NCBI RefSeq assembly: GCF_000346465.2
Contig: NC_034014.1
Location: 24,066,522 to 24,130,521, forward strand
From: Prunus persica
Lineage: Eukaryota > Streptophyta > Magnoliopsida > Rosales > Rosaceae
Direction of reading: 5' to 3'
DNA: 64,000 nt
Every line of letters starts with the position of its first letter. Position 1 is the first letter of the stretch. This document shows positions 34,054 to 46,364 of the stretch, piece after piece. The notes under the pieces are model-generated. The model was not told where the DNA came from, made no database searches, and saw only the letters and a program-made list of their open reading frames with translations. Made by a program: the position numbers and the translations under genes.

Positions 34054-34775
34054 AATTTACGGAACTTATCATCCATAACTAAATACAGGCTTTGAATAGC
34101 ATATATCTATTAAACCCAAAAACCACAAGATTCAGTATTATTACAAAGAAAGTAGAGACATTTTTCCAGCATTCAAAGAAATTAGAGATATTTGAACTCA
34201 AATATCAATGTCATGAATTAACCCTGGTCTTGAACAAGCACAATTCAGCTTAGGCATTAGGCGCCTATTATTATGATCCTCAACTGTTAATCAACCGGAC
34301 TACAGTACCTTTAGCATCATTCTGGCTATTAACAAACTCTTTATCAAATTTCTAGAGTTCAAAATGTAATTATTGCTGGTTTTCAAACAAAACAACAAAA
34401 CCAATTTGCCGTATCAAGAATAATAAAAGCATATCAGCAGCATCAACCCTTCAAGAAAGAAAGAACCAAACCAACGTGCCATGCATCCACCATTCACATA
34501 AAATTAAAGGAATCCAGAACAAAATTATGCTTGTATTGCAAACCAAAGTAGCTAAAATTGTCATGAAACTAAGTTGACAAACTAAGCTACAAATATAAAT
34601 CCAGTGCCAGTGATTGAAAATCTTTAACAGGGTAAAGAGGAAACACAATTTGAAATTCTCTCGCTCATTATACTCATTTTCCTCCATTACCCAAAATAAC
34701 AAAAGACACAGATAAATACCACAACAAAATAGACTAACAAAACAGAGTCTTAGATTTTAAAAGCAGTAAATTAAA
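34054..34775. other. 3' flank of RPL4
   Basis: AT-rich without supported coding sequence. The right part should be the RPL4 3' UTR, since that gene reads leftward. Confidence 0.5.
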
Positions 34776-36853
34776 TCACTGGGACACACCCAGCCACTTT
34801 GTGAAATTCTCGAACTCTGTGTAATCACTGTCAGAGATCATAGTTTTGTACCAAGCTTTTCCTGCGGCCTTGATAGTAGACGCCTCCTCCTGTATAAAAA
34901 TAAATTCAACATTTATATTAGCACTGGTGCCCAAGATCTTGTAACAGAGTAAACAAGAAGCAAAAGAATTTTAGGCAAGATGCAGAATTCTTGTACATTC
35001 TCAACTTCAATTGAGGATGGTATGTGTAACTGATGAAAAGCAGTATTACATGAAGGAACCATTTCCTATATGAAGGAACCATCACATAGTATGAAAAATC
35101 ATAATATATTAGATGACAGATCAAACATTTCCAATTTCTGAAACAATCTAAATCAATAAAGAACCCACATCGTCAACACGTAATAACAATTAATTTCCAT
35201 ACTAAATGTTTTCACCTACAAAGTGAATAGTAAATAACATTTGATTCACAAAGAAAATGCACCAAAACTCTGGATTGCCCGAAGAATTTGATGATTCACA
35301 CTTCCAACCCTTTATAGGATTTGATTTGCAAATTATAAGGTCAATTATAAGTATTATTTTAGGTTTGGTATCGATGCAGATGCAAGCAAAATGAACTTCA
35401 TTTCCCCTGATAACCTCTTGAGTTGCAAGAACCAGACGGCCCACACACAGGCAGCTTACTGACACTAGCACACATCTTAGACATCTTTATAAAACAATTA
35501 CATGAACATTAATGAGAGTTATTCTCTGATAAGAAAACTATATACACATATGAAATGATCTGCTTAGCATAATGGACACATGTTCGATGAGAAATGGTAT
35601 AAACAATCATACTGCAATATCATCTCAAATCCAAAAACAGACTACCAAAATAAACAATCATTAACTAGCATATCACCAGAACTAATTAACCATGATAATA
35701 ATAAAATAAAATAAACACATAAGTAATATGGACCGATTACCTTTGAAATGGGCTTTCTCTTTTTGTCAAGCTTCTCCTTCTTAGCTTTCACCCGCTGCTC
35801 TTCGGCCAAAAGAGCCATCCTCCTAGCAGTTTTAGCGTAAGGGTTCAACTTCAGAAGAGTGTTGAGATTCTTCAATGGGTTTTTCTTCAGAGGCGCCCTC
35901 TTGAACTCCTTCTTGATTGGCCTAACCACTGACTGAACTTCATCAGAGTTGATAATCCTCGCCAAGTCAGCATTCACCATCTTCGACCTGGGCAACACGT
36001 AGCCCTTCTTCTTCTCCGAAACCTTATCAAATGACCCGTAAATCGAGTCCAACTTCTCAAAAGCCGATTTGGTCCAGATGACAAAACGACCCAGATGCCC
36101 ACCCGGCGCGAGCTTAAGCAGGTTAAGCCTCTCGACATTGATAATGTCGACGCCAGGAATGTTCCTGAAGGCCTTCACCAGCTTGGCCCCTTCAGTTCCA
36201 TACACAATGAGCGGGCCCTTGCGGTTGATGTACCTCCGGTTCCTCATCTTCCCCTTTCCGGGTCGGATCGCGTGGCTGTCCTTGGCCTTTTCGGCGTCAG
36301 CATAAGCCCCGATCTGCTTCAGAAGCTTCAGAGCCGCCGAGGTCTTCTCAACGCCCTCAGCGGAGTCGCTGACGACCAAGGGAAGCTCCGGGACGGTCTC
36401 AATTTTGTGTCCCCTGGCCAAAACCAGAGAGGGCACGGCGGATGCTGCAATGGCCGAAACGACGGCATATCGCTTCTGGTTCACGTTGATCTTGCGGTGC
36501 CAGCGGCGCCAGATCTTGGTGGGAGCGAACATGCGACCACCACGGCACATGTTTCCGAATGCTCCCTGCCCAGCGCGGTGGGTCCCGCCGCCGGGGACAC
36601 GTGGGATACGTGAGACGGCGCGTCCGGTACCCCAAGACTCGGCGGAGGTCTGATGACCGGCCTTCTTCGAAACGGCGTAGGGTTGCCTGCTGTTCTTTGA
36701 GATGTTTGCGTGGACGAAGGTGACGATGTCTGGGCGGATGGACGCTTTCATGACGTCGGGTAAGGCGACGGTTTGGGACTGGTCAGTGGCCATGTCGCCA
36801 TCTAGGGTTTGGACGGTGACGAGGGGACGAGCTGCTGCAGCTGCGGCGGCCAT
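34776..36853 (-). CDS. RPL4: 60S ribosomal protein L4 (uL4)
   Basis: Two exons, 36853-35741 and 34889-34776. The protein begins with M and a seven-Ala tract, [11 protein letters not shown], and contains the family core ([55 protein letters not shown]) and the Lys-rich C-terminal extension of eukaryotic L4. The second exon encodes [19 protein letters not shown] and ends KWLGVSQ. About 408 aa, as expected. It is a structural protein of the large cytosolic subunit whose loop lines the peptide exit tunnel. No defect. The large first exon is more GC-rich than its surroundings, as usual for ribosomal protein genes. Confidence 0.97.
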
Positions 36854-36889
36854 TTTAGAGAGAGGGGGGGAGTGAGATGGGAGGGGTAG

Positions 36890-36950
36890 AATGCGATGTG
36901 AGGGTTTAGGGTTGGGGCAAATGAGTGTTGCGTTGCTTTTATACCTAAAA
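36890..36950 (-). promoter_or_regulatory. RPL4 core promoter with telo-box and TATA
   Basis: On the gene strand a TATAAAAG lies at 36936-36943, and CCCTAAACCCT (telo-box, AAACCCTA type) at about 36901-36912, between it and the ATG. Telo-boxes are standard in plant ribosomal protein gene promoters and leaders. Confidence 0.6.
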
Positions 36951-36953
36951 TGT

Positions 36954-37555
36954 TTGGAGGTAGGGTTTTCAGTTTCACTTGCTCCATTTTTAATTATTTT
37001 TTTCACTTTTAAATTGTCTGCTCATATTGCTTCATTTTAATTTTGTTGTACAATGTTTAAAAATTCGACTTGTGTGTGGCTGGTTGGTATGAAATTATGT
37101 CATCATGTTTAGGTCGAAAAAAAGCTAGAATATAAAACATTTTTTTTATTAATTTCTTTTATAGAAAATATTTTCCTTATTAAAAACTTACATTTATGTT
37201 TCAATTTGTAGGGTATTGGGCAAAAAATGTTTACAATTTAGCTGGATCTGGGCTTTACTTAAATATGCCTTTGTTTTTAGCTCTATCGGTGGAAGTTTAT
37301 ACCTCGATTAGTTAAGCGCATTTATCTAAAGTTATGTGATACATGAAAGAAAAATACATGCTCCCCCAGAATGAAATAAAGTAATTTTTTGAAAATACAA
37401 TTTCAAACATAATTTTATAAAGAGTTTTTAAGATAATGAGTTATCGGAAGTTATACATTACAAATGATTATGAAAAAAAAAAAAGGGGCAAATTTGCATT
37501 GGAACTGTTCAGAAGTCGTCTAGGTATTTCGAACTAGCAATGCTTATGTTATTCG
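36954..37555. other. Intergenic, nothing recognised
   Basis: AT-rich upstream DNA of RPL4 with homopolymer A/T runs. No gene seen. Confidence 0.5.
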
Positions 37556-38133
37556 AGAAATGCTAGCAACCTTCTCTTTAACCTTCTCTTTTGGACCTTC
37601 TCCCTTCTCCTCATGACAAGTGTCATTTTCCTTACACTTAAAACAAAGTCATTAATGCATCACACAAGTTAGTTTTTGTTTTTCAAGTTTACCCTTTTAA
37701 AATGTATTGGCTTTTATATTTCCTTCAATTTATTCAAATTTTATTACAACTTCTTTAGCACATTATTAAAAATTAAATGAGAAAAACGTCATTTTTTAGA
37801 ATTAAAAAAAAAAATTGTTACATGACATTGTTATCATCTTTATTTTGTTTTTAACAAAACACACGTTCTCTTTGGAAAAAAAAAAAAATTAAAAACTTCA
37901 GTTTTTATTTTCTTATTTAATTTTTTTAACAAGGTGATAAGAAAGTTGTAAAAAAATTAGCTTGTTATTAAAATAAATTAATACATTTAATAAGGGTAAA
38001 CTTGAAAAACAAAAATTAGTTTGTGTGATGCATTAATGACATTGTTTTAAGTCTAAGGAAAGTGACACTTGTCATGAGAAGAAAAGAGAATGTCCAAAGG
38101 AGAAGGTTAGAAAGAAGGTTGCTAGCACTCCCC
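37556..38133. mobile_element. Foldback MITE with long terminal inverted repeats
   Basis: 37560-37725 and the reverse complement of 37970-38130 match over about 150 bp: TGCTAGCAACCTTCT, then ACCTTCTC, CTCATGACAAGTGTCA, TTAATGCATCACACAA and TTTTTGTTTTTCAAGTTTAC. The loop is about 250 bp and A/T-rich without coding sequence. The ends (GAGAAATGCTAGC and GGGGAGTGCTAGC) differ slightly. No clear target duplication was found, so the superfamily (Mutator-like or other) is open. Confidence 0.85.
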
Positions 38134-38709
38134 ATGCCGGAAGGAACTATATACATGGGACATTTGACAGGAAGGAACTATATATATATAGCTTTTTTGT
38201 TTTCTGGGTGGCTAACGATTCAGATTCTCGAAGTTAAAACTTGTTTGATGGTACAGACTACACATTTGAAAAAGAAGATAAAACTACAACTAAACAGATC
38301 TTACAAGATATACATACTTCTATGGAAGGCCTGAGCAAAATCAGAATATGATAATCATACTTTCAGGCCACCAGACTACTACTGGAATTTAGAACCTTTC
38401 CAGAGCTTTGAAAAACAACTGAAAATTTTCTTCTCTTCAGCATATCCTCCTAACGCTGTCCTGGTTGTGGCTGCAGAACTACATCCCTGAGATCAGATTC
38501 GGCATGCCGTTCTAGAACTAGAACCGCTATTTTCACTCCAAAACAATACCTAATTGATGGGAAAATTTCAAGCTAAATGTCACTATTTTTTTTTTTGTGA
38601 AGAGATCATACTCACAAGGTAAAAATGGCCAAAAATCGAGCAAGAGTACATTAGTATAATATAAAAGATATGGACATGTACCAGTCAGCAACTGTAAGTA
38701 TTAAGAAGT
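38134..38709. other. 3' flank of RVE-type gene
   Basis: No coding sequence supported. The right part is the probable 3' UTR of the leftward RVE-type gene. Confidence 0.45.
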
Positions 38710-41254
38710 TCAACTTGACAGATCATTATTCAGCTTCGTGGTAACAATTCCTGCAGCTACTGTTTTTGTATTGACATCATATGATACTAGGACTTCCCTC
38801 TGAACCAAACAACATTAACCGGTCAACATTAAAGAATATCCCAAGTTTTAAAAAACCATATAAATGTAAGATGAAGTCAAATAAGTCATCAATCATTAGT
38901 TACCCAGTTCAAAATCTAAAGGAAATAACACAGACTAAGTGAGAAGTCAGAACATCAGGGTGATTAAAGAGAGAATGTTAACAGTCTATTGAACTCTCAA
39001 GATAAAACATGTTATCTCATAAAGAAGTTCGCATGAAGTAATACTGAAGCTTCTAATTTTATTAGCAACTCAAAGTCATCTTATGTTTACCATAGCAAGT
39101 CATATGTGCAATTTTTGTGAAAAGCAATATATCAGCGCCACATTGTTTTTCATACCAAAATCTAGAAGGGTATCAGGCTTGACAAGGATAACATAGTCTC
39201 CGACAAACAATAGAAACATATAGCTATGCGCAAAGTTACATGACACAATTACAAGTATAATAACACGAAATAGTAATACTAGTAATACTCACAATTGGCT
39301 CAAAGTCTGGACTAGACAAGTTGATACTAAGATTTCTCATCAACAACAAAACCTGCAGAAATAACCAAATATTACTACTGGCACATCACCTCTCAATATT
39401 TATAACTAATTACAAGCACATATCTCATTTCACCTTGATTTGTAGTAATTATTATCAGGCACATATTTGTTTTGTAAAGCCTCAACTCATAACACGTTAA
39501 GCCTCTGCAGAGAGAGGGAGGAGAGAGAAAAAGAGGGGGAGGAGAGGGGGGGGTTGTCTCTGCAGAGCAGAGGGAACACGCACTCATGTTGAGTATCATG
39601 AAAAGTCTAGACTGGAGCACTGATCTATGGACTTTATTCAAAATAGTTTTTGGCCAAAAACCACCATAGTACAGGGTTTTTAGCTCTCTGATGACATTTA
39701 CATTGTATTTCTAAAAAGGATAGACAGGCAAATCTTACACAACTTCAGGCATTATTAGAAAATAGCAAGAATAAATCATTGAAAGTGATGTGGTTTTATT
39801 CAACTCACAGTTTCGAAATTGATGGGATCCATCTCCCTGAGTTTCTGAGCATGACCTTTTGAGTCTGGATCAAAAACACTCCCAATGAAGCTATAAACTT
39901 CAGAAAAATCAGGAATACCTGCAAAATATTGGAATATGTATGAAAATAGCCCACCGGAAACTTTCTGAAATTCAAGTCGATGGCAGATATAGTAAAAAAT
40001 TTTGATTTGAGGATTACCATGAAGCAAAGGAGCTTGTTTCCCTTGCTCTGGTATCTCAGAACTTGGTAGGGTTCTACTTGAGCTTTCGATTCCGCTTAGA
40101 CTGCATTTGTTAATCCTTGCTAGCCCCTTTGATCTAATATCAGCTGAATCAGTAACGGCGTACCCCATAATAAGTGCTGGAAAGTTCTCAACAAAACTAT
40201 TTGAACACAAGAATATCAAGCAAAACAAATAAAAAAAGAGAAAGTATACATACCTTCAGTTCCTTGAAAACTTGTAAATTCTTCATGTGACAACAGAATT
40301 TGGTTTGATGCAGGATTTATCATAATGGAAGTTTCATCCCAAGGAGAATAGGTAGATGCAATGGCATTCATCGAAGAAGGATACGGAATGGATGCTCGCA
40401 ACGGAACTAAAGCTGCCAATCCGATATTGAATAATTAAGGATGACAACAATTAAGTTTTAAGCTTTAGAAAGACACAATGCCACTATCTTTAACATGTGA
40501 GAACCATTTTTGGAGGCCTTTTGCGGGTAAGGATGAGCAGCCTTGCGCTTTGGCCGCGGAGGAGGCACATGAGCTGTTGTCCCGCTCTTTTGAACTTTCA
40601 AGAAGTATTTCTGAGCATGACTTCGAATCTGCAAAACCCCAATTCTTAAAACCTCTCAAATCTTAAACAGTCCCCAAAACCATACCAATTTCAATCCACA
40701 AAGCAGAATTGCTTTCTTCAAACCTGAATAACCGTTTTCGAACCCACAAAATCTTCAATCTTCTTCCAGTCACGGTCAAACCTGAAAATCCCACAAAACT
40801 TCAAAATCTACTGTTTATAACTTACAAGACACTAAATTTTCCCACACTTTTCCCATTGCATCACTCCAGTCACAATTCTCAGACATGATCATCACCAGTA
40901 AGTGACTAATATTAAAGTTTCAAACTAGAAAAATTTCAAATGAAACCCAGAACCCAAAAGAGAAAATCAAAAGTGAAAACAGGCCACGCAAAAAGCAATG
41001 AAAACCCAACAAGCAATCAACCAAATTCACCAGCTACTTCAAATAGAATGGAACGTAATAAGCAAAGTAAACAAATAAAATAAAAAGTGAACTGACAGTT
41101 GAAGAGCTTCGAGGAACTTGTCGTGCTCTTCGTCGGTCCAGCTTTCTCTGGACTTGGTGATGGTGTAGGGCTTGCGGACCTTCTTGCCCGACCCGTCTGA
41201 GGGCGTTGAGGCTGCTCCCATTGATTGGGGGTTGTTGGAAGAAGTGGAGTTCAT
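38710..41254 (-). CDS. RVE8: REVEILLE 8/4-type MYB-related clock transcription factor
   Basis: Eight exons: 41254-41097, 40781-40724, 40628-40505, 40412-40254, 40176-40018, 39918-39809, 39352-39293, 38799-38710. The sum is 918 nt, giving 305 aa. A short Ser/Asn leader is followed by [20 protein letters not shown] and the single MYB repeat with the SHAQKYF motif. Next comes [20 protein letters not shown], diagnostic of the CCA1/LHY/RVE group. The C-terminal half has [30 protein letters not shown] and [20 protein letters not shown], the LCL domain that separates RVE8/4/6 from LHY and CCA1. These proteins bind evening elements and activate evening-phased clock genes. RVE8 versus RVE4 cannot be decided here; neighbouring PPR/TOP6A and RPL4 genes resemble the RVE4 locus of Arabidopsis. 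Confidence 0.92.
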
Positions 41255-43919
41255 GTGGCTTTGGGAAGCATAAGACTCACTGAATGAATGAATGAGAGTA
41301 GGCGAGAGAGGGAAGAGAGAGAGAGAGGTGTCTGCGTTTCTGTGGCAGGTTGGGGTTTCTGTGTGTGTGTGTGTGTTGGGAAATGCGAGGTGGTGGCTTG
41401 TAGATGAATTGAGGCCGCCCAATTATTTGGCCACCAGTATTTCCCACTACGCCGATCTAATCGTCCCGCGTCTTCGTTTTTCCCTCGTGAGAACAGTCTT
41501 ACTGTGCGGACAAATGCAGAGCAATTATTTGAGACTTGCAGATGCTGCTGTTTCGTTGGTGTTTAATTTGCGCGGGCGCAAGGACCCCAATCCATGTGTG
41601 CTATTACTTACACGTGTTAATTTTGGAATGCTAAATGATTTTTTTTTTTTGTTGGTGTGGCCAAAGTTAAAAAAATGGCAATGGTTTTATCACACATGCA
41701 TACTATTAAAATGCCATGAGCTTCATAAGTATTGAACTTGGGCAATGGTCTACAAGTCATGGCTTTCACTTGACTACACTCCTTTGACGAATGTTAAATT
41801 ATTAGCTTGGATCCATCTCTCCAAAGGATTTTATTTCAATGAAAAAATATTAATCAGTAGTATAATATTAAATAATGTACCACACATTTCGAAATTTGTA
41901 TAATGAAGTTGAAAATTATTCATACTTTATCATTAAAGGAGTGACTTTACACATCCCGCTTATGAATACTAATTCTTCTCAAATTACATCGCCCATTATA
42001 ACGATTATAAAGTCACACTATATAATAAGCTCAATCTCATACTTGTATGATATCTTGCTCTTGTACCAAATTATAAAAACCTTGGGTAGAATTTGACTTT
42101 ACAAAACTGACTTGCAAGAAAAAATACATTAGAGCTCGTATATTATTGTATATACATCTATCTGTATTAAAAATTTTAGAAAATTAAAAGCATTTTTAGA
42201 AAAATAAGTTCTCTTTTACACACTTTGTGACTTCATCCAACTACATCAGTTGCCTTCCCCTATTGGATGACATAAATTGAATATGCTAGTGGGTTCCAAA
42301 AAAACAAAAAGATTGTACAGATTCAGTTAAATCTAAGATTTTATCTCATGCTAGTATGCTACGGAGGCTAAATGATAGGGTCTTTTTAAAGATGCATGAA
42401 TAGTGAAAGAGTATACAGTGAACATGCGTAAGACACTTGCAGGCTCATTGAATTATTATGGGGTGCGACGCAGAGAATCCGGCAACCCATTGCGTTGATG
42501 AATTCTTGGTTGGCCTCAAATGATGGGTCCCACTACCGATTTCTCGGTGATGCTACAGCCTACATGTAAGTCTCGCCAGTCCACTAGTATGATGGTGGGG
42601 ACAGACGCGCCACGTCATCTGGTACAACCTACACTCACCAGTTGCCGACTGTTCGACCTTTTTTGAAAATCCCTTCTCACCCATATATAGAATAGAAGTA
42701 ATTCAAGAACTTGCTTGCATCAACCTTTGTTTTAAAAAAAATAATATTTCCTCTGCACAGCAGCACGTCGGTTAATAACTTGATCAAAGCTTCAGATGAT
42801 CAACGGCTGGCAGACATTGGCTAATTCAGCACTGGTACGATTGATGACATGGCAGTTTGTTAGTTAGTTAGTTAGTCCAGCTGTAGTGAGTTAGTTATTG
42901 TTAACAGCTCTCAAGAATAGACTGGTATCTGCAAACTGAGTAGTTTGATTAGTGAAATGAAAAAAGTATTTTCCAATTTGCTTTACTTACCACACCTCAC
43001 AGTTTTTATTTATTTTTGGTTAACTACAGCCCAAAAACCATTTATATTTATCACAAAAGGAAAATAGTAAGACTGAAAATGAAACATCCACATGAAAGTA
43101 TTATTCTTGTATCTGAATGAAAACAACTTTTGTCACTGGCATCAATTTTACGTGATTAGTCATGTGATGAGAGAAATAGATATATAATTATTATTTATCA
43201 ATAAAATGTCAAACAATTATTGAAGCCTTATATATATTCAATCCAGTAAAAAATCTCTTAGCGTTGAATGATCGTTATCTTAAAACAATATTACAAGAGT
43301 TTTTGGGACAATTTACCACGTTGATGCAAACGGGGCTTTCAATGCACTGACAGACTTCACTTACTATCAAGGGTTGGGAGTTTGCCCATGTGTGCTATTT
43401 GTGTTTTTTTTTCTTTTTCAAAACAATATTTGAAACATCTATATATTTTCGTTTATCTTTTATTTGAGAAAAAAAAAGGAAAAAAAAAAGCTAAATAAAT
43501 ATTTAAAGAAAAACACTTGTCTCCTTTCATGAAAGTAGGAACTCTTACTTTTTTTACTAATAACAGTTTGACATGTGTGCTGAAATGCTTATTTTTGTGT
43601 TTTTGAAGAATTATTTTTGCATATATGTCAAACTTTGATTTGCAATAAGTAGGAATGTCGCCTTTCATGTAATGTAAGGAGAGAGATAAGCAAAAGCAGT
43701 GTCTATATTTAAAATAAAATAAAAAGAGAATTTGAAAGCCAGGTAACATTGGGACACGCGTCGAAGTGAGAGAAGGCGAGGGAGAATTAGAGGCTGGGCA
43801 ATCTCCCAGTGTGATAAGACCGTACGGAAATGTTAGCTCCACGAGATCATCAGCAGTAGCTAGCAGGGGATTACATTATTGGATTGGAATATTCTTTGGT
43901 TTGGGTTTGGGATGTGCAA
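41255..43919. other. Bidirectional intergenic region between RVE-type gene and 43.9-kb gene
   Basis: The proximal 200 bp upstream of the RVE ATG has GA- and GT-rich leader sequence. The remainder is AT-rich with a G-box-like CCACGTCA near 42612 and a GTTAGTTAGTTAG run near 42860. Both flanking genes are transcribed away from it. No gene seen. Confidence 0.45.
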
Positions 43920-44939
43920 ATGGATATTCAAGCTCGAATAGGAAGCTTAACATCCTCACGTTATTTCTGGACCACTCGAAATAACTCATCATCATCATCA
44001 TCTTCTTCTTCTTCTTCTTCTTGTTACTCGCCACTGAAACCTTTCTGTTCAAGAAGGGACTCTCAAGAGCCCCAACAAAACGGTGACTCCAACGGTACGT
44101 TTCTAACTAATTCATTTGTTTTTTTTTTTTACTTAATTATTATTATTTTTTAATGTTAGTGTTTGGATGTAAAATTGAGCTTAATCTATAATGATGTGCT
44201 TCTAATTGTTTTGGATTTCCCACCAAGTTTTGGTTGGTCGTCACTTGGCACTTGGATTGGATGAGTTGGTGTTTACCAGTTTTAATTAAGGTTATTAGTG
44301 AATTTCAATCTTGAAGGTTTCATTCATGTATAATGGTAGTGAGATGTTATGTCTTACCAAGTAATTTTACAAGGTGATTAAAGGAAGGAGGGTTTAACTC
44401 GAGAAAGTTTCACATTTACCCATCGCTCGAAAGCAGCACGTGATCGGTAAATGTGAGACACAGTACGTATATGACCGTGTCACCTTAAAAACTTTTGCTA
44501 TGTATAATGCTCTTTGTTTCTTTTTTCCAATACTAGAAAAAGTTCGAATCACTCATCATTTTCCGTTGTTTGAACAAGTACGGATAGAGGTTATTTAGGC
44601 GCGTCTAATGATTAAACTGACCATATAGTTCAATGTTGATCAACATACACCTCAGGTGATAAATTCTCAACAGATTGGGACAAGGCCTGGTCAAATATCA
44701 GAAAGCAAGGGAAAACGAAGAAGAAGAAGAAGAGCCTCTTCTCACAGTTCTCTCCAAACAAGTATGTGACCTGGAACCCTACTCAGTCTAATTACCCATC
44801 ATCTGAGGAGGTTGATCCAATCAAGAGGACAGAGAGGTCCAACCTCATGTTATGGACTAGCCCCAGGTTCACTCTTGCAGGGGCTATTGTCATTGTCACC
44901 TTCCTTTTGGTTTATACCATTATTGCACCAGTTAAGTGA
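43920..44939 (+). CDS. Small conserved protein with Ser-rich N-terminus and one C-terminal TM
   Basis: Two exons, 43920-44094 and 44656-44939, about 152 aa. The ATG chosen opens MDIQARIGSLTSSRYFWTTR. Then comes a run of about twelve Ser encoded by TCA/TCT repeats, a basic stretch, then exon 2: DWDKAWSNIRKQGKTKKKKK, FSPNKYVTWNP, SSEEVDPIKRTERSNLMLW and a hydrophobic FTLAGAIVIVTFLLVYTII segment close to the C-terminus ending APVK. A single C-terminal membrane anchor with a Ser/Arg-rich, transit-peptide-like N-terminus suggests an organellar or tail-anchored protein. I recall similar unnamed plant proteins but no function. The intron has consensus borders and keeps the frame. Confidence 0.7.
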
Positions 44940-45620
44940 TTTCAAAACTCCAACCAAACACGGGCTCAAAAGTTGTAAATATATGATGGCATTTGTGAGG
45001 AAATTGCTGCTGGGATGAAATTCTAACAATGTGACTTGTTATAAATAAATGCAAGTTCTTGTTTATCCAGTTGTTGTTAATTTCTATCCATCCCAAGCAT
45101 CTTTAATTTTTCATTTCCAGAAAACAGAAACATTCCTGTGCAACATTGATGTTGATTATTAAGGGCTTGTTTGAAAAGTGATTCTGGATAGGCCAATGAT
45201 CACTTCTTCTCCCCATCAGTGATTCTTCCCCTTCCAAAATCTCTCCCAAACTCACCCTAAGAATCAGATTGCCCTTGATATGTCCAATTACAGTGTGATT
45301 ATCTATATAAGAAAGCAATGCTGTTCAATAAAAGGAAATGTACATAAATTTAGTTGAGCAGAGCATTTTGCTTGGTATTTCACAATTCGAAGGAATTTAA
45401 GGTCAAGATTACATCAAAATATGCTTCATTCTTTTAAAATAACTGATAATTGTTTGTAGTGCTGAACTACAGTCCTCTAAAGAAGAAGAAAAAGCATACA
45501 GACAAACAAAAGCAACAAACACATGCATGCAGGATCACAACTTATAACCCACTTCTATTATATGCAGCAATCAGAAAACCCAACTGTTTGTGTTTATCAT
45601 AAGCCTTTGTCATTGTTAGT
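44940..45620. other. Intergenic, possible hAT/CACTA-type MITE remnant
   Basis: 3' flank of the preceding gene. Around 45155-45285 a GGGCTTGTTTG start and GGGCAATCTGATTCT on the opposite strand resemble MITE ends, but a pairing structure could not be confirmed by eye. No gene. Confidence 0.35.
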
Positions 45621-46364
45621 GGCGGATCCAAGATTGTCATCTTATGAGATCATAATGCTAAAGTTCCGCTTTTCTTTTTAAAAGAAAATAATACAAAAAT
45701 ATAATAATTTAAAAACACACCAAACTTATTCCAACTAACAAAAACATCATTCAATAAATCAAGTTCATATATGTATCATGTAAGCCATAAATTTCATCAA
45801 AATAATAACACCAACGCAAATAATAAACAAACTCACCCAAATAATAAAATACCTTAAATATTAGGAAAAAAAGAGAACACAGTGAGTCTTGAACCATTAA
45901 CCTTAAGGTCTGTCTCAATTCAAAAACCACCATTGTAAGTTATATCTTTATGCTATTGAAGTATACTTCTAGTATTTGTAAGTCTACTCAACACAATTAA
46001 AATATATTAAAAAAACCCTAACAAATATTTTTAGAGAAAATTATGTCGGCGTATTTCTTCTCCCTTTCAGTCTTCATCTTCTTCCTCTCCCTCCTCTCTT
46101 TTCTTCTCCCTCAGTCTTCTTCTTCTTCTTCTTCCTCCCCCTCTCTCTTCTTCTCCCTCTCAACCACTGTCTTCTTCTTCCTCCCCTCTCTCTCTCTTTC
46201 TTCTTCCTCCCTATTTCTTCTCCCTAGCAGCTTGCATCTTCTTCTCCATGGGGTCGTCTCTTATGGCTGCCAAGAGAAACCAAGAACCTCCAAGCCATTT
46301 CCAGGGCTGCCATGGGGTCGTCTGACCCCATTGACCTCATGGTGGATCCGCCACTTGTTGATAA
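45617..46364. mobile_element. Candidate non-autonomous element with AGTGGCGGATCCA inverted ends
   Basis: AGTGGCGGATCCA at about 45619-45631 and the reverse complement of AAGTGGCGGATCCACCATGA at about 46333-46352 face each other. The interior is A/T-rich, then strongly CT-rich on + (about 46060-46250), whose open frame reads as Ser/Leu/Phe low complexity and is not a gene. AGTGGCGGATCC motifs are frequent at ends of plant elements. Superfamily and target duplication not established. Confidence 0.5.

Noticed and set aside
36069..36653. Long open frames antisense to RPL4
   Set aside because: Shadow of the GC-biased RPL4 exon; the minus-strand frame is unmistakably ribosomal protein L4.
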